DNA from: JAGVDM01 sp964642315
GTDB lineage: Bacteria > Patescibacteriota > Gracilibacteria > Peribacterales > Peribacteraceae
Assembly: GCA_964642315.1 (NCBI GenBank)
Contig: CAZXOG010000003.1
Location: 91,695 to 155,694, forward strand
Direction: 5' to 3'
Length of the DNA stretch: 64,000 bases
This document shows positions 8,532-17,416 of this stretch, piece after piece. Each line of letters starts with the position of its first letter. Within the stretch, counting starts at the first letter, position 1. The position numbers and the translations under genes are program-made. The notes beneath the pieces are model-generated. The model searched no databases and was not told where the DNA came from. It saw only the letters and a program-made list of their open reading frames with translations.

Positions 8532-9854
8532 GTGCAAGGGATCACCTTTCGGTCACCATCGTTCTTCGAGGATGCCGCTGCGCACAAGGAGCGCCATGTG
8601 CATCTGGTTCTCATCGCCACGAAGCCAGACATCATCAAGCAAGTGCCGCTCTACCGTGAGCTTACGCGCCGCGGTCACCTTGCGGTGCTTGGGCATACCG
8701 GGCAGCACTACGACGAGAACTTGAGCGGCGGGATGCTCCGGGAGTTCGGCGTCGAGCCGGATTTCAATCTGAATGTCCGCGGGGGCATGCATGAAGTGGT
8801 GAGCCAGATCATCGGGCGTCTCGGCGACGTAATCGGGGAACTCAAGGCACGCGGGAAGACCGTCATTCCGTACGTGCATGGTGATACGACTACCGCCATG
8901 GCTGCGAGTAATGCCGGATATTGCCATGCATGCGCATCCGTCCATGTGGAGGCTGGTATCCGCACGCTTACCCCGGATTACGCGCTCTGGCACAAGGCCG
9001 GTTCCTCCGACGGCGCAGCGTGGCGGGAATTCCTCATGGATCGCTCACACTGGAAGCGGGGGAGTCTGGAGCCGTATCCCGAGCAGTTCAATACCCGCTG
9101 CAGCGAGGCAGGCAGCGGCGTGCATCTTGCCCCCGTGGAGCTCGACCGCGAGTTTCTCCTTGCCGAGGGCTTTCCGGAGGATCGCATTTTCGTGGTCGGC
9201 AATTCCGTCGTCGACGCCACGCGCGAGGCGCTCGGGCGGGCGAAGCATTCAACGGTTTTCGACCGGTATCCCGCGCTCACGGGAGGGAATTTCGTCCGTT
9301 TCTGCATTCATCGGCGGGAGAATTGCATGTCCGAGCAGCGCTTCCGCGCGATCTACGGGGCAATGAAGGCGCTCGTGGAAGAAGGGAGGACTGTTCTCCT
9401 CATCAACATGAACCAGACGAAGGCGGCGCTCACACGATTCAAGCTGGAGTCCGAAGTCGCAGACCTCGCGAAACGGCACCCGAACTTCATTCTCACGGAA
9501 GTGTGGCCGGAGTACGTGGATGTGATCGCGGTCATGAGCAAGGCGGCAGTGTGCGCAACGGATAGCGGCAGCATGCAGGAGGAGATGAATGTTCTCGGCG
9601 TGCCGTGCGTCACGCTGCGCTTCGGTTCGGATCGCAGCGAGTCGTGCATGGCCGGCGGCAACCTTATCGCTGCGCCCGTCGATGCGGCTGCCGTGAAGTC
9701 CACTATTCTCCATGCGTGGGACAATGCCGCGATGCGCAATGCCCCGAAGATCTACGGCAAGAACGTGAGCGGCATATCCATCGACGCAGTGGAGAATGTC
9801 CTCAAAGCCGGCGAAATCTTCCGCGCGGAAGAAGGACGTTTGGCTCTCCGTTGA
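8532..9854 (+). CDS. wecB: UDP-N-acetylglucosamine 2-epimerase (non-hydrolysing)
   Basis: It converts UDP-GlcNAc to UDP-ManNAc for surface glycans, 440 residues. The core begins HLVLIATKPDIIKQVPLYREL. Diagnostic motifs are LGHTGQHYDENL, PYVHGDTTTAMAASNAG, SVHVEAGIRT, FCIHRRENCM and CATDSGSMQEEMNVLGVPC, the last corresponding to the uridine-binding TDSGG.QEE. The GTG at 8532 is chosen because GATACT (8518-8523) ends eight bases before it; this gives a 22-residue extension ahead of the Rossmann strand. A GTG at 8598 would start right at the core. It is followed six bases later by the ligase-like gene and works logically with the TagA-type transferase. Confidence 0.92.
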   Translation: MQGITFRSPSFFEDAAAHKERHVHLVLIATKPDIIKQVPLYRELTRRGHLAVLGHTGQHYDENLSGGMLREFGVEPDFNLNVRGGMHEVVSQIIGRLGDVIGELKARGKTVIPYVHGDTTTAMAASNAGYCHACASVHVEAGIRTLTPDYALWHKAGSSDGAAWREFLMDRSHWKRGSLEPYPEQFNTRCSEAGSGVHLAPVELDREFLLAEGFPEDRIFVVGNSVVDATREALGRAKHSTVFDRYPALTGGNFVRFCIHRRENCMSEQRFRAIYGAMKALVEEGRTVLLINMNQTKAALTRFKLESEVADLAKRHPNFILTEVWPEYVDVIAVMSKAAVCATDSGSMQEEMNVLGVPCVTLRFGSDRSESCMAGGNLIAAPVDAAAVKSTILHAWDNAAMRNAPKIYGKNVSGISIDAVENVLKAGEIFRAEEGRLALR

Positions 9855-9860
9855 CTGCGC

Positions 9861-11216
9861 ATGCTTCAGCGAACCCGGGAATCACTGGCGCTCATCCTCC
9901 TCGCGCTTCTGCCGTTCCACGCGCTGCTTGTTACGGCGGGGACGCGAATCATTGCGGGCCCTGGCCATGCGCCGTTATCTCTCCTTGCGCTTTGGAAAGA
10001 GGCATTCCTGGGCGTGGTTCTTTTCCTTGTTTTCGTTGAACTGGCCCCGCGCTCTGCAGCGTGGAAGAGAATATTTTACTTCGATGTTCTCGATATTCTC
10101 ATTCTCCTCTTCGTCTTCCTCGCGGTTGTCACCACCGTATTCACACACGGAGACTGGCGGCTCGCGGTGCTCGGCGCCCGGTACGATCTTGCCCCGCTCG
10201 TCGCATTCCTCTGCGCACGACGGGTTTCATGGTCGGAGGGCTTCGGCGAGCGGGCGCTCACAGTCCTCCTCTTTTCCGCGGTGATCATTGTCATCTATGG
10301 CCTGGCTGCCATGGTGCTGCCACAGTCGTTCTTCTCCGTTCTCGGGTATTCCGATCTCCATTCGCTCTACGTGCCCGGCGGCCCGATTGCGGCGTTCCAG
10401 CAGATCGGCGGGAGCGGCATTCGCCGCATGCAGAGCGCGATGAGCGGGCCGAATCAGCTGGGGATCTGGCTTCTTCTCCCCTTCGCAGTTGTCCTCGCTC
10501 GCGATTGGTGGAATGCGAGGAGATGGTTTATTCCGTTCCTTATTTTGGCACTCCTGCTCACGTTCTCCCGTGCTGCGTGGATTGGTGCGGCATGCATTCT
10601 GTTCCTCTTTTTGCGCCCGAGGATTTTTTTGTATGGCGCGCGGTGGCACATTCTCTCCACTGTTTTCGTGCTTTCGGCAGTCATGCTCGCGGGGCTGGTA
10701 TTGTTCCCGCAGATCACACTTCGTTTCGCATCATCCCGCGATCATATCCGCCGTCCGATAGAAGCGATGCGAATCATGATGGAATACCCATTGGGTCTCG
10801 GTCTCGGCACAGCAGGGCCGGCGAGCAACCGAGTTTCCGATGCCTGCGTGCACTTGCCCGCGGGTGCCAACGCTTCCTGGGCGAGTGATCGCAGCGATCT
10901 CTGTGTGTTCGCCGGCGATATCCAGGTACAGCCTGCCGACCGCGCGTGCCGGTGTCCTCTGCTTCCCGAAAACTGGTACCTGCAGATCGGGGTTGAGCTC
11001 GGATTCCTCGGGCTTTCACTCTTCCTTGCGACGGTCTTCCTCATCATGCACGCGCTGCGCCTCCGCGCCGCAAGTTCGCTCCAGGGTGGGGTGCTCCTTG
11101 CATTCGTCGGCGTGAGCATTGCGGCGCTCTTTCTGCATGCATGGGAAGACAGCGCGATTGCCTACTCGCTCTTCCTCCTCGCAGCGCAGGCTCTCCCGCC
11201 GAGACGCGTCATCTGA
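9861..11216 (+). CDS. O-antigen ligase/polymerase-like membrane protein (Wzy_C/WaaL)
   Basis: A polytopic membrane protein of 451 residues with roughly ten to twelve hydrophobic helices. The central MQSAMSGPNQLGIWLLLPFA and the later LPENWYLQIGVELGFLGLSLF are typical of the Wzy_C/O-antigen ligase superfamily. The large extracytoplasmic loop (about 300-370) contains six cysteines (for example CVHLPAG and CRCPLLPEN), which is unusual and would allow disulfides. It likely transfers or polymerises lipid-linked glycans at the outer membrane face. It starts six bases after wecB, so the two form an operon. Confidence 0.8.
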   Translation: MLQRTRESLALILLALLPFHALLVTAGTRIIAGPGHAPLSLLALWKEAFLGVVLFLVFVELAPRSAAWKRIFYFDVLDILILLFVFLAVVTTVFTHGDWRLAVLGARYDLAPLVAFLCARRVSWSEGFGERALTVLLFSAVIIVIYGLAAMVLPQSFFSVLGYSDLHSLYVPGGPIAAFQQIGGSGIRRMQSAMSGPNQLGIWLLLPFAVVLARDWWNARRWFIPFLILALLLTFSRAAWIGAACILFLFLRPRIFLYGARWHILSTVFVLSAVMLAGLVLFPQITLRFASSRDHIRRPIEAMRIMMEYPLGLGLGTAGPASNRVSDACVHLPAGANASWASDRSDLCVFAGDIQVQPADRACRCPLLPENWYLQIGVELGFLGLSLFLATVFLIMHALRLRAASSLQGGVLLAFVGVSIAALFLHAWEDSAIAYSLFLLAAQALPPRRVI

Positions 11217-12063
11217 CCAAGGAGTCATCATCCTCCACCTCTTCGAAGATCACGCTGCTCCGATCCTCTGTGGTATCCGGAGTTACCGTCATCTCGAAGT
11301 CAGGGTTGTCGTCGGATGGCGAGATGCCGGGCGTATTGCTCGTGACGATCGTCGATGAGCCTTCTTTCACCTGCACGTCCCCGAGCACGTCGGCGTCATC
11401 ATCCGTCGCGGCTGGTCTTGCCTGTGCTTTCGCGGCAGGTCGTCCATTCGTGTTGGCGGGTGCGCGGCGCGATGGGGGTTGTGCAGGGTTTGCCGGTGTT
11501 GCCGCATGCCCCGCAATGGGTTTTGCCCGCGGCAATCGCTGCACTTTGCCGCTGTCTCCGAGCTGTACTTGCTGTGGACGGACCGGCGCAGGACCGACCT
11601 CAAAACTGGTGTCATCCATTGTCTCTTCCGGCGGCGGAGGGAATTTCTTGCGCAGTGCCGCGGCACAGACGCTCGTGACGGCCACGCATTCCAGGTACCT
11701 GCGCGTGAAGGTCCGCGCGAGCTCGCGGACAGGAGCTTCAAGTTTTTCCTGTCTTGCAAGAGCTTCCTGCATGGCGATGAGATATACGTTCTTGCGTTCT
11801 TCAAATGCGGCGGGGATATCTCCGCTTTCCGCGCCGCAGATTAAAGCAAATTGCTTCAGCCGTGCGCGCGCCGTGAGGATGAGTTGCATTTCCGGTGCGC
11901 TATCCCCCAGTTCGGGATGCGCGAGGAGCGTATCGAGGAGTTTTTCAAATTTCACCACTCCATCCACGTTACCCAGCCGTTCGCACTCTGCGAGGATGGT
12001 GCGCGGGGGCAGCTTGCCTTTCATCTCCAGAATCGTTGGAGATTCTTCTGTCCCTTTGCTCAT
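11209..12063 (-). CDS. Hypothetical protein with disordered Pro/Ala/Asp-rich C-terminus
   Basis: A 284-residue protein of unknown function. The first 145 residues look helical (MSKGTEESPTILEMKGKLPP to ALRKKFPPPPEET). The rest is low-complexity: Pro/Ala/Arg-rich (ANPAQPPSRRAPANTNGRP) and then acidic, ending EEVEDDDSLVR. There is no membrane segment. The ATG at 12063 is fixed by a consensus promoter (TTGACA-16-TAAAGT) ending eight bases upstream. Its 3' end overlaps that of the ligase gene by eight bases. Confidence 0.6.
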   Translation of the reverse strand: MSKGTEESPTILEMKGKLPPRTILAECERLGNVDGVVKFEKLLDTLLAHPELGDSAPEMQLILTARARLKQFALICGAESGDIPAAFEERKNVYLIAMQEALARQEKLEAPVRELARTFTRRYLECVAVTSVCAAALRKKFPPPPEETMDDTSFEVGPAPVRPQQVQLGDSGKVQRLPRAKPIAGHAATPANPAQPPSRRAPANTNGRPAAKAQARPAATDDDADVLGDVQVKEGSSTIVTSNTPGISPSDDNPDFEMTVTPDTTEDRSSVIFEEVEDDDSLVR

Positions 12064-12071
12064 GCCTTTGC

Positions 12072-12099
12072 ACTTTACGCTGTCTGCTCCGGTTGTCAA
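12072..12099 (-). promoter_or_regulatory. Promoter for the 12063 gene
   Basis: A perfect TTGACA (12099-12094), a 16 bp spacer and TAAAGT (12077-12072) on the minus strand. The ATG at 12063 follows eight bases later, leaving no room for an SD-bearing leader. Confidence 0.75.
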
Positions 12100-12139
12100 A
12101 ATGGCCGACTACCTCTCTATCTTGCGCTACACTGCAGGC

Positions 12140-13954
12140 ATGCATCCTCAGCGCAGCGTCCGTTCCGGGCACCTCCGCGGCATCGTGATCCTCGATTTCG
12201 GCGGCCAGTACGCGCACCTCATCGCGAGCCGCATCCGCCGGCTCGGCGTATTCGCGGAGATCCGGCCGCCGGAAACGCCGGCGGAGGAGCTTGCTCATGC
12301 GGCGGGGATCATCCTTTCCGGCGGCCCGCAGAGCGTGTACGAGCCCGGCAGTCCGCAGGCGGATCCGGCCATTCTTAATCTCGGCATTCCCGTGCTTGGC
12401 CTCTGTTACGGTCTCCATTGGATGACGCAGACGCTCGGCGGTGAGGTGAAGCCCGGCCACGTCAAGGAGTACGGTCGCACGCCGATCCGCACGGAAGCCG
12501 GCGGGTCGATCCTGCGCGACTGCGGGAAGCAGTGCACGGTATGGATGTCCCATGGCGACGAGGCCGTCCGCTTGCCCGAAGGGTTCACGCGCATCGCGAC
12601 CTCCGAGGCCTGCGCGAATGCCGCGTTCGCCGATGAGAGCCGCAAACTCTTTGCATTCCAGTTCCATCCTGAAGTCACGCACACCGAGCACGGGCTCGAC
12701 ATGCTGCGGCGTTTCGTCGCCCTCTGCGACGCGGATGCCTGGTCCGTGAGCGGGTACGCGGAGCGCATCGAAGACGAAATCCGCCGTCAGGTTGGCGACC
12801 GGAAAGTCTTCATGCTCGTCTCTGGCGGCGTGGATTCCACTGTCGCATTCACGCTCTTAAACCGCGTGCTCGGTGCCGACCGCGTGCAGGGTCTCCTCAT
12901 CGATACCGGTCTCATGCGCAAAGGGGAAATCGCGATGATCACTGCGGCATTCAATCAGTTGGGAATCACGAATTTGCGGGTAGAGGATGCGTCAGAGGAA
13001 TTCTTTTCAAATCTCCGCGGTATCTACGATCCGGAACAGAAGCGCTCTGTCATCGGCGACACCTTCCTCGCCGTGCAGCGACGGGTGAGCGAATCTCTGG
13101 GGCTCCGTTTGGAGGAAGGGTGGATGCTCGGGCAGGGGACCATCTACCCCGATACGATCGAGACGGGCGCCACCAAGCATGCCGACAAGATCAAGACTCA
13201 CCACAACCGCGTGGAAGCCGTACAGCGGATGATCGATCAGGGGCTGGTGCTGGAGCCGCTCAAAGAGCTCTACAAGGACGAGGTGCGGCAGCTCGGCGAA
13301 GAACTCGGTCTCCCGTACGAGCTCGTATGGAGGCATCCGTTCCCGGGGCCGGGCCTCGGCGTGCGCATTCTCTGCGCAGAGCAGCCGGACATCTCCGCGA
13401 CTATCGATTCCCACATCGTTCCGTATCCATCTGCGGTCCTGCCAGTCCGGTCCGTTGGCGTGCAGGGGGACGGCAGGACGTACCGGCATGCCATTGCGCT
13501 CTTTGCCGCTGATTTCCCCGTGATCCCTCCGGAGTATCGCCGCACGGCTGTCTCTCTCCCCAATACCAACCCGCAGATTAACCGGGTGCTTTTCTGCCTC
13601 TCGCACGCGGAACCTGTGCCTTTCGTGTTCTCCCCCGGGTTCGTCACGCGCGAGCGGGCGGATCTTCTCCGCGAGGCGGATGCGATCGTGAACGAGGAAC
13701 TCGCTGCGGACAGCGGGCTTTTCCGCCGGATCTGGCAGTTTCCCGTTGTGCTCCTGCCGTTTGGCGCCGGAATCGGGGGCCAATCGGTCGTCCTGCGGCC
13801 CGTGGAGTCCATCGATGCCATGACGGCGGATGCCGCCCCATTGCCTGCAGCGCTTCTCAAGCGCGTGGCGGAACGCATCCTTGCAGTGCGCGGCATTGAT
13901 TGTCTCTTCCTCGATCTCACGAGCAAGCCCCCGGCCACGATCGAGTGGGAATGA
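12140..13954 (+). CDS. guaA: GMP synthase (glutamine-hydrolysing), long form
   Basis: It aminates XMP to GMP in purine synthesis. The protein is 604 residues, compared with about 515-525 for typical bacterial enzymes. The class I amidotransferase half starts IVILDFGGQYAHLIASRIR and has the catalytic Cys in LGLCYGLHWM and the His/Glu in FQFHPEVTHTEHG. The ATP pyrophosphatase half has the P-loop VSGGVDSTVAFTLL and LGQGTIYPDTIE. The HPFPGPGLGVRIL block precedes an enlarged dimerisation domain, and the protein ends LTSKPPATIEWE. The extra length sits in the dimerisation domain, as in the long GMPS class. TACACT (12128-12133) ends six bases before the ATG, which rules out the much longer open frame upstream. 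Confidence 0.95.
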   Translation: MHPQRSVRSGHLRGIVILDFGGQYAHLIASRIRRLGVFAEIRPPETPAEELAHAAGIILSGGPQSVYEPGSPQADPAILNLGIPVLGLCYGLHWMTQTLGGEVKPGHVKEYGRTPIRTEAGGSILRDCGKQCTVWMSHGDEAVRLPEGFTRIATSEACANAAFADESRKLFAFQFHPEVTHTEHGLDMLRRFVALCDADAWSVSGYAERIEDEIRRQVGDRKVFMLVSGGVDSTVAFTLLNRVLGADRVQGLLIDTGLMRKGEIAMITAAFNQLGITNLRVEDASEEFFSNLRGIYDPEQKRSVIGDTFLAVQRRVSESLGLRLEEGWMLGQGTIYPDTIETGATKHADKIKTHHNRVEAVQRMIDQGLVLEPLKELYKDEVRQLGEELGLPYELVWRHPFPGPGLGVRILCAEQPDISATIDSHIVPYPSAVLPVRSVGVQGDGRTYRHAIALFAADFPVIPPEYRRTAVSLPNTNPQINRVLFCLSHAEPVPFVFSPGFVTRERADLLREADAIVNEELAADSGLFRRIWQFPVVLLPFGAGIGGQSVVLRPVESIDAMTADAAPLPAALLKRVAERILAVRGIDCLFLDLTSKPPATIEWE

Positions 13955-14082
13955 TGCACGAGAGACAAACCTGCGGTTTTTCAACGCTCCGATAGCGAAG
14001 GAGAATGACTGGCTTTTCTCGGGTTTTTCCGTTCCACGAGCGGTATTCGTAGTATACTGCGCACTCTTATTTCCCCACGGTC

Positions 14083-14655
14083 GTGCAGTCCAAGCCCATC
14101 AGCGAGCATGAGCTGCTCTCCCTCGTCGCGCAGGCGCAGGAGGGTGACACCAAGGCGTTCGGCCGTGTCTATGACCACTTCTTCGATTCCGTGTACCGGT
14201 ATGCGGCGTTCCGCCTTCCTGAAGCTGTTTGTGAGGATGTGGTAGCCGATGCTTTTGTAAAAGCGTGGGAGAAGCTCCATACGTACCGGGTGCGCCAAGG
14301 AATCCCCTTCGGCGCTTGGCTCTTTCGCATCGTGCGCCACACGGTGATCGATGCATACCGCAAAAGGCGCGATTTCGAGGAGGTGCCGGAAACCATAGAA
14401 GATCCCGATGCGCTCAACCGCGCCGAGGCCCGTGTGAAGCAAAAGCATCTGCTCTCTGTGATGCGCGGCGCGATGGATCGTCTGCCTTCCCGCTATCGCG
14501 AGGTTCTGCACCTCTCGTATGTCGCGGATCTGCCGCATAGCGAGGTCGCCCGTGTGATGCGTACGAGCGAGGGATCTGTCCGCACGCTAAAATTCCGCGC
14601 TCTCCGGCGCCTGGAGCAGGAACTTCCTCCTGATTTACGCGATGATTCGCTGTAA
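14083..14655 (+). CDS. ECF-type RNA polymerase sigma factor
   Basis: A 190-residue sigma-70 family factor. Region 2 reads AFGRVYDHFFDSVYRYAAFRL..EDVVADAFVKAWEKLHTYR, followed by WLFRIVRHTVIDAYRKRRD. Region 4 is MDRLPSRYREVLHLSYVADLPHSEVARVMRTSEGSVRTLKFRALRRL. The GTG start at 14083 follows TATACT (14053-14058) by 24 bases, so this gene has a short leader. Thirty-six bases downstream lies its probable anti-sigma partner. The target genes are unknown. Confidence 0.9.
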   Translation: MQSKPISEHELLSLVAQAQEGDTKAFGRVYDHFFDSVYRYAAFRLPEAVCEDVVADAFVKAWEKLHTYRVRQGIPFGAWLFRIVRHTVIDAYRKRRDFEEVPETIEDPDALNRAEARVKQKHLLSVMRGAMDRLPSRYREVLHLSYVADLPHSEVARVMRTSEGSVRTLKFRALRRLEQELPPDLRDDSL

Positions 14656-14691
14656 CAAAAGCCATGCTCGGCCGTTTCTACTACCGACGGC

Positions 14692-16662
14692 ATGACTGCT
14701 GAGTCCCTCTTCCGCCGGCTCCGCCCCGCGGTGCAACCGCCATCGCGTGTGCAACAGCGCATCAAGAGCTCGTTCTTGCGGCGCATTGATGCGCCGTCAG
14801 CGCTCTTTGCCGTGCGTGGGCAGCTTGCGCCTGCGCCAGGGCTCCGTGCACGCGTGTGGGCGCACATCGCGTCGACAATTCGTCCGGCCATCGCAGAATC
14901 CATCTGGGAGAAAGTCCGTGAGGCGCTCACCCCGCCGCCGGAACTGCGCGGGTATCTCCAGCACCATGTGCTCGGCGTGCTCACACCCGCTCCGCAGCCT
15001 TCGCCGTACGCGTGGGTGAAGTGGGTGGCATCACTTGCGGTAGTCGCGCTCGTGGTTCAGGCGAGCCCGCTGCTGTTCCTTGCCACGAAGACCGTTGCGG
15101 ATTCCAGCGTGATCCTCGTGCCGACCCGTGGCGACATTGCCGTATCACTCGGGGACCTGTGGCAACCTGTCGACCAGGAACTCGTTTTGGAGCCGGGCAT
15201 GCGTATCCGCACGTACGATGGCGAGGCGAGCATTATTTTCCGCGACGATGCGGTGCTGCGGTTCGATAGCAACACGATTGTCGAAGTCTTCGATACGTCG
15301 GAGCACGTCGAATCGGTGGATGCTTTCTCTCCTTCCTTCTCCCTGGTCGCTGGCCGAGTGTGGGTGCAAGGCTTGCTCCCCGCGCCGGTCCGCGGGATGA
15401 CCGTTGCCGTCCGCCACGGTCGTGTGACCGTGCATGAAGGCAGTGTGTCCGTCCAAGAACATGATGACGGCGCCGTGGCCGTGAAGGTCTGGGACCGCAG
15501 TGCGGATGTCCTGCAGGGAGAGACGGCTCTCCCTCTCGTTGTGGGTGAGCAGGCGGTGATGCGCGGCGATAATCCGCTCCTCACGAAGAAGATCCCCGAG
15601 GCGGAATTCTCGGATGACTGGGCAGTGCAGAATCTCGAGAAGGATGCCGTTCACCGCCGTTCTATCGCTCACTTGCAGCACGAGCGCCGCGCGGCGTCCG
15701 CCGGCATTCTGCCGACATCCACTCTTTACCCGGTAAAGCGTGCCGCGGAGGCGGTTGATGTGTTCTTCTCTGTCGACGAGGAATCCCGCATGCAGAAGCG
15801 TCTGTGGCAGGCGAATGTCCGTCTGAATGAAGCAGCGGCGCTCCTCACAGAAGGCGAAGAGCCGGATAAAGCGCTCGAGGATTTCCGTGAAACACTTCTT
15901 GCTCTCTCGAGCGGCACGGGGAGTGATGTTGCTTCCGAGGAGATCATCCGCCAGTCGCTGGCGGAAACCATTGCGGAAGTAGCGGCGTCGTTGCCGGGCG
16001 ACGAGAGTTACCTCCTTAAGAAGACGGTGCTCGAAGTCGCTTCCGATCTACCGGAAGAAGTGATGGGCGCAGATGAGGCGAAGACAGTTCTGCTCGTCGA
16101 TTCGCTCACGTCACTCAATGCCATGGTCGCTTCTGATGATCTTTCCGGTCTTGAGCAGACGTGGATCGAGGCGCAGCCGTACCTCGGTCTCCTTGACACC
16201 GAGGATGCAACCCTGGATCCACAGGCGCGCAAAGAGGCAAAACTCATGCTCACGCGCATTGCGCGGCGGGTGCAGTCCGAAGCTCGCGCGGGTGTTGCCA
16301 CCCTTGATCCGGAACTCCTCGCGGATATCACCTCGTTCCTCCCGCAGCCGCCGTCGCAGCAGTATGCGCTGATGTCCGACGAGGAAGTGAACATGGCGGT
16401 CGGCGCGATTCTCGAGCGCGTATATGCCTACAAGATGCCGAAGTCCCGCGAGAACCAGTTGCGGGTGGAGCTCCGCAATCTTGGTGCGCATCCTGAGCAG
16501 GGTCGCATGCTGCGCGCCGTGTACCGAGCGCTTCCGGAGGATTCGCGCTTGCGCGACCTCACGCGGCGCGAAGTGGTGGAACTGCGCTGGGAACAGGTTG
16601 GCGAGCAGTTCGTCTTGCAACAGCAGGAAGAGACAACGCAGTCCGGTTCCACAATTGAATAG
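14692..16662 (+). CDS. Membrane anti-sigma-like protein with FecR domain and DUF5667-type repeat region
   Basis: A 656-residue type II membrane protein. A cytoplasmic N-terminus of about 107 residues, helical and Arg/Pro-rich, precedes one membrane helix (108-131, WVASLAVVALVVQASPLLFL). Next comes a FecR-like beta domain (about 138-290), with ILVPTRGDIAVSLGDLWQPV and SLVAGRVWVQG. Residues 340-450 match the DUF5667 pattern (LPTSTLYPVKRAAEAVDVFFS, then a helical ANVRLNEAAALL). The remainder is a long helical region of unknown role. Directly downstream of the ECF sigma gene, it is best read as a transmembrane anti-sigma factor that senses envelope state, although there is no classic zinc anti-sigma motif. 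Confidence 0.75.
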   Translation: MTAESLFRRLRPAVQPPSRVQQRIKSSFLRRIDAPSALFAVRGQLAPAPGLRARVWAHIASTIRPAIAESIWEKVREALTPPPELRGYLQHHVLGVLTPAPQPSPYAWVKWVASLAVVALVVQASPLLFLATKTVADSSVILVPTRGDIAVSLGDLWQPVDQELVLEPGMRIRTYDGEASIIFRDDAVLRFDSNTIVEVFDTSEHVESVDAFSPSFSLVAGRVWVQGLLPAPVRGMTVAVRHGRVTVHEGSVSVQEHDDGAVAVKVWDRSADVLQGETALPLVVGEQAVMRGDNPLLTKKIPEAEFSDDWAVQNLEKDAVHRRSIAHLQHERRAASAGILPTSTLYPVKRAAEAVDVFFSVDEESRMQKRLWQANVRLNEAAALLTEGEEPDKALEDFRETLLALSSGTGSDVASEEIIRQSLAETIAEVAASLPGDESYLLKKTVLEVASDLPEEVMGADEAKTVLLVDSLTSLNAMVASDDLSGLEQTWIEAQPYLGLLDTEDATLDPQARKEAKLMLTRIARRVQSEARAGVATLDPELLADITSFLPQPPSQQYALMSDEEVNMAVGAILERVYAYKMPKSRENQLRVELRNLGAHPEQGRMLRAVYRALPEDSRLRDLTRREVVELRWEQVGEQFVLQQQEETTQSGSTIE

Positions 16663-16804
16663 CGTGAGGGGCAAGCCGAACGGTTTTTTCTCTCACGAGT
16701 TCTCCCTTTTCCGTGTGGCGCTGTTCCAGTGTGGGGGTTGGCGAGACCCGCGCTCCGCCGGGATTTGCTCCATTCCTGAATTGCCGTAATAGCGCAATTC
16801 TTCC

Positions 16805-16832
16805 TTGACCGTTGCGAAGCCGCTCCTAGACT
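16805..16832 (+). promoter_or_regulatory. Leaderless-type promoter of efp
   Basis: TTGACC (16805-16810) and TAGACT (16827-16832) are separated by 16 bp. The ATG of efp begins six bases after the -10, which puts the transcription start at the start codon. Confidence 0.75.
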
Positions 16833-16838
16833 ACGCGC

Positions 16839-17402
16839 ATGGCAATGTACGTCATTACCGATCTGAAGCCCGGTCGGGCCATTCAGATCGACGGCGAACC
16901 CTACCTGATTGTGGATTCGCAGTTCGGCCGCAAGAGCCAGAGCAAGGCGAACATGCAGTGCAAGCTCAAGAACCTCAAGACGGGCGCGGTGATTGCCCGC
17001 AATTTCCAGGGTAGCGAGAAGATCGAGCCCGCAGACGTGGGGTACCGCCGCTGCCAGTACCTCTATAACGATGGCGAATCCGCGACGTTCATGGATCTGA
17101 ATTCCTACGATCAGTTCCCGCTCGGCCTCGAGAGCATCGGCGACGCAATCCAGTATCTCGTCGAAGGCTGCGAGGTGGATGCACTGGTTTTCGACGAGCG
17201 ACCAATCGGCATTCAGCTCAAGGCAACGGTAGATCTCAAAGTGGTGGAGACGCAGCCGGGGGTGAAGGGCGATACTGCGACCGGGGGCAGCAAGCCAGCC
17301 AAGCTTGAGAGCGGACTCACGGTGAACGTTCCACTTTTCGTAAACGAAGGCGACACGGTCCGCGTGAACACGGAGACGGGTGAGTACATGACGAGGGCGT
17401 AG
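16839..17402 (+). CDS. efp: Translation elongation factor P
   Basis: EF-P relieves ribosome stalling at polyproline. The protein is 187 residues with the normal three-domain layout. The N-terminal KOW-like domain has ITDLKPGRAIQIDGEPYLIV. The OB domains have YNDGESATFMDLNSYDQFPL and LKATVDLKVVETQPGVKGDTA, ending VNTETGEYM. The loop that usually carries the modified Lys or Arg (PGKGQA) reads FGRKSQSKANMQ here, so the residue at the tip is not the usual one and the modification state is unclear. The ATG at 16839 is fixed by the promoter just upstream. Confidence 0.95.
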   Translation: MAMYVITDLKPGRAIQIDGEPYLIVDSQFGRKSQSKANMQCKLKNLKTGAVIARNFQGSEKIEPADVGYRRCQYLYNDGESATFMDLNSYDQFPLGLESIGDAIQYLVEGCEVDALVFDERPIGIQLKATVDLKVVETQPGVKGDTATGGSKPAKLESGLTVNVPLFVNEGDTVRVNTETGEYMTRA

Positions 17403-17416
17403 AGTTAATGAGGGGT

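Noticed and set aside
11141..12139. 333-codon extension in front of guaA
   Set aside because: It is antisense to the 12063 gene and lies above the guaA promoter; the protein starts at the ATG 12140.
13965..13980. AAACC-TGC-GGTTTTT after guaA, terminator-like
   Set aside because: Only five base pairs with a three-base loop; too weak to call.
16663..16838. 176-base gap before efp, inspected for a tRNA or small RNA
   Set aside because: No T-loop or anticodon-arm pattern was found; it holds only the efp promoter at its end.
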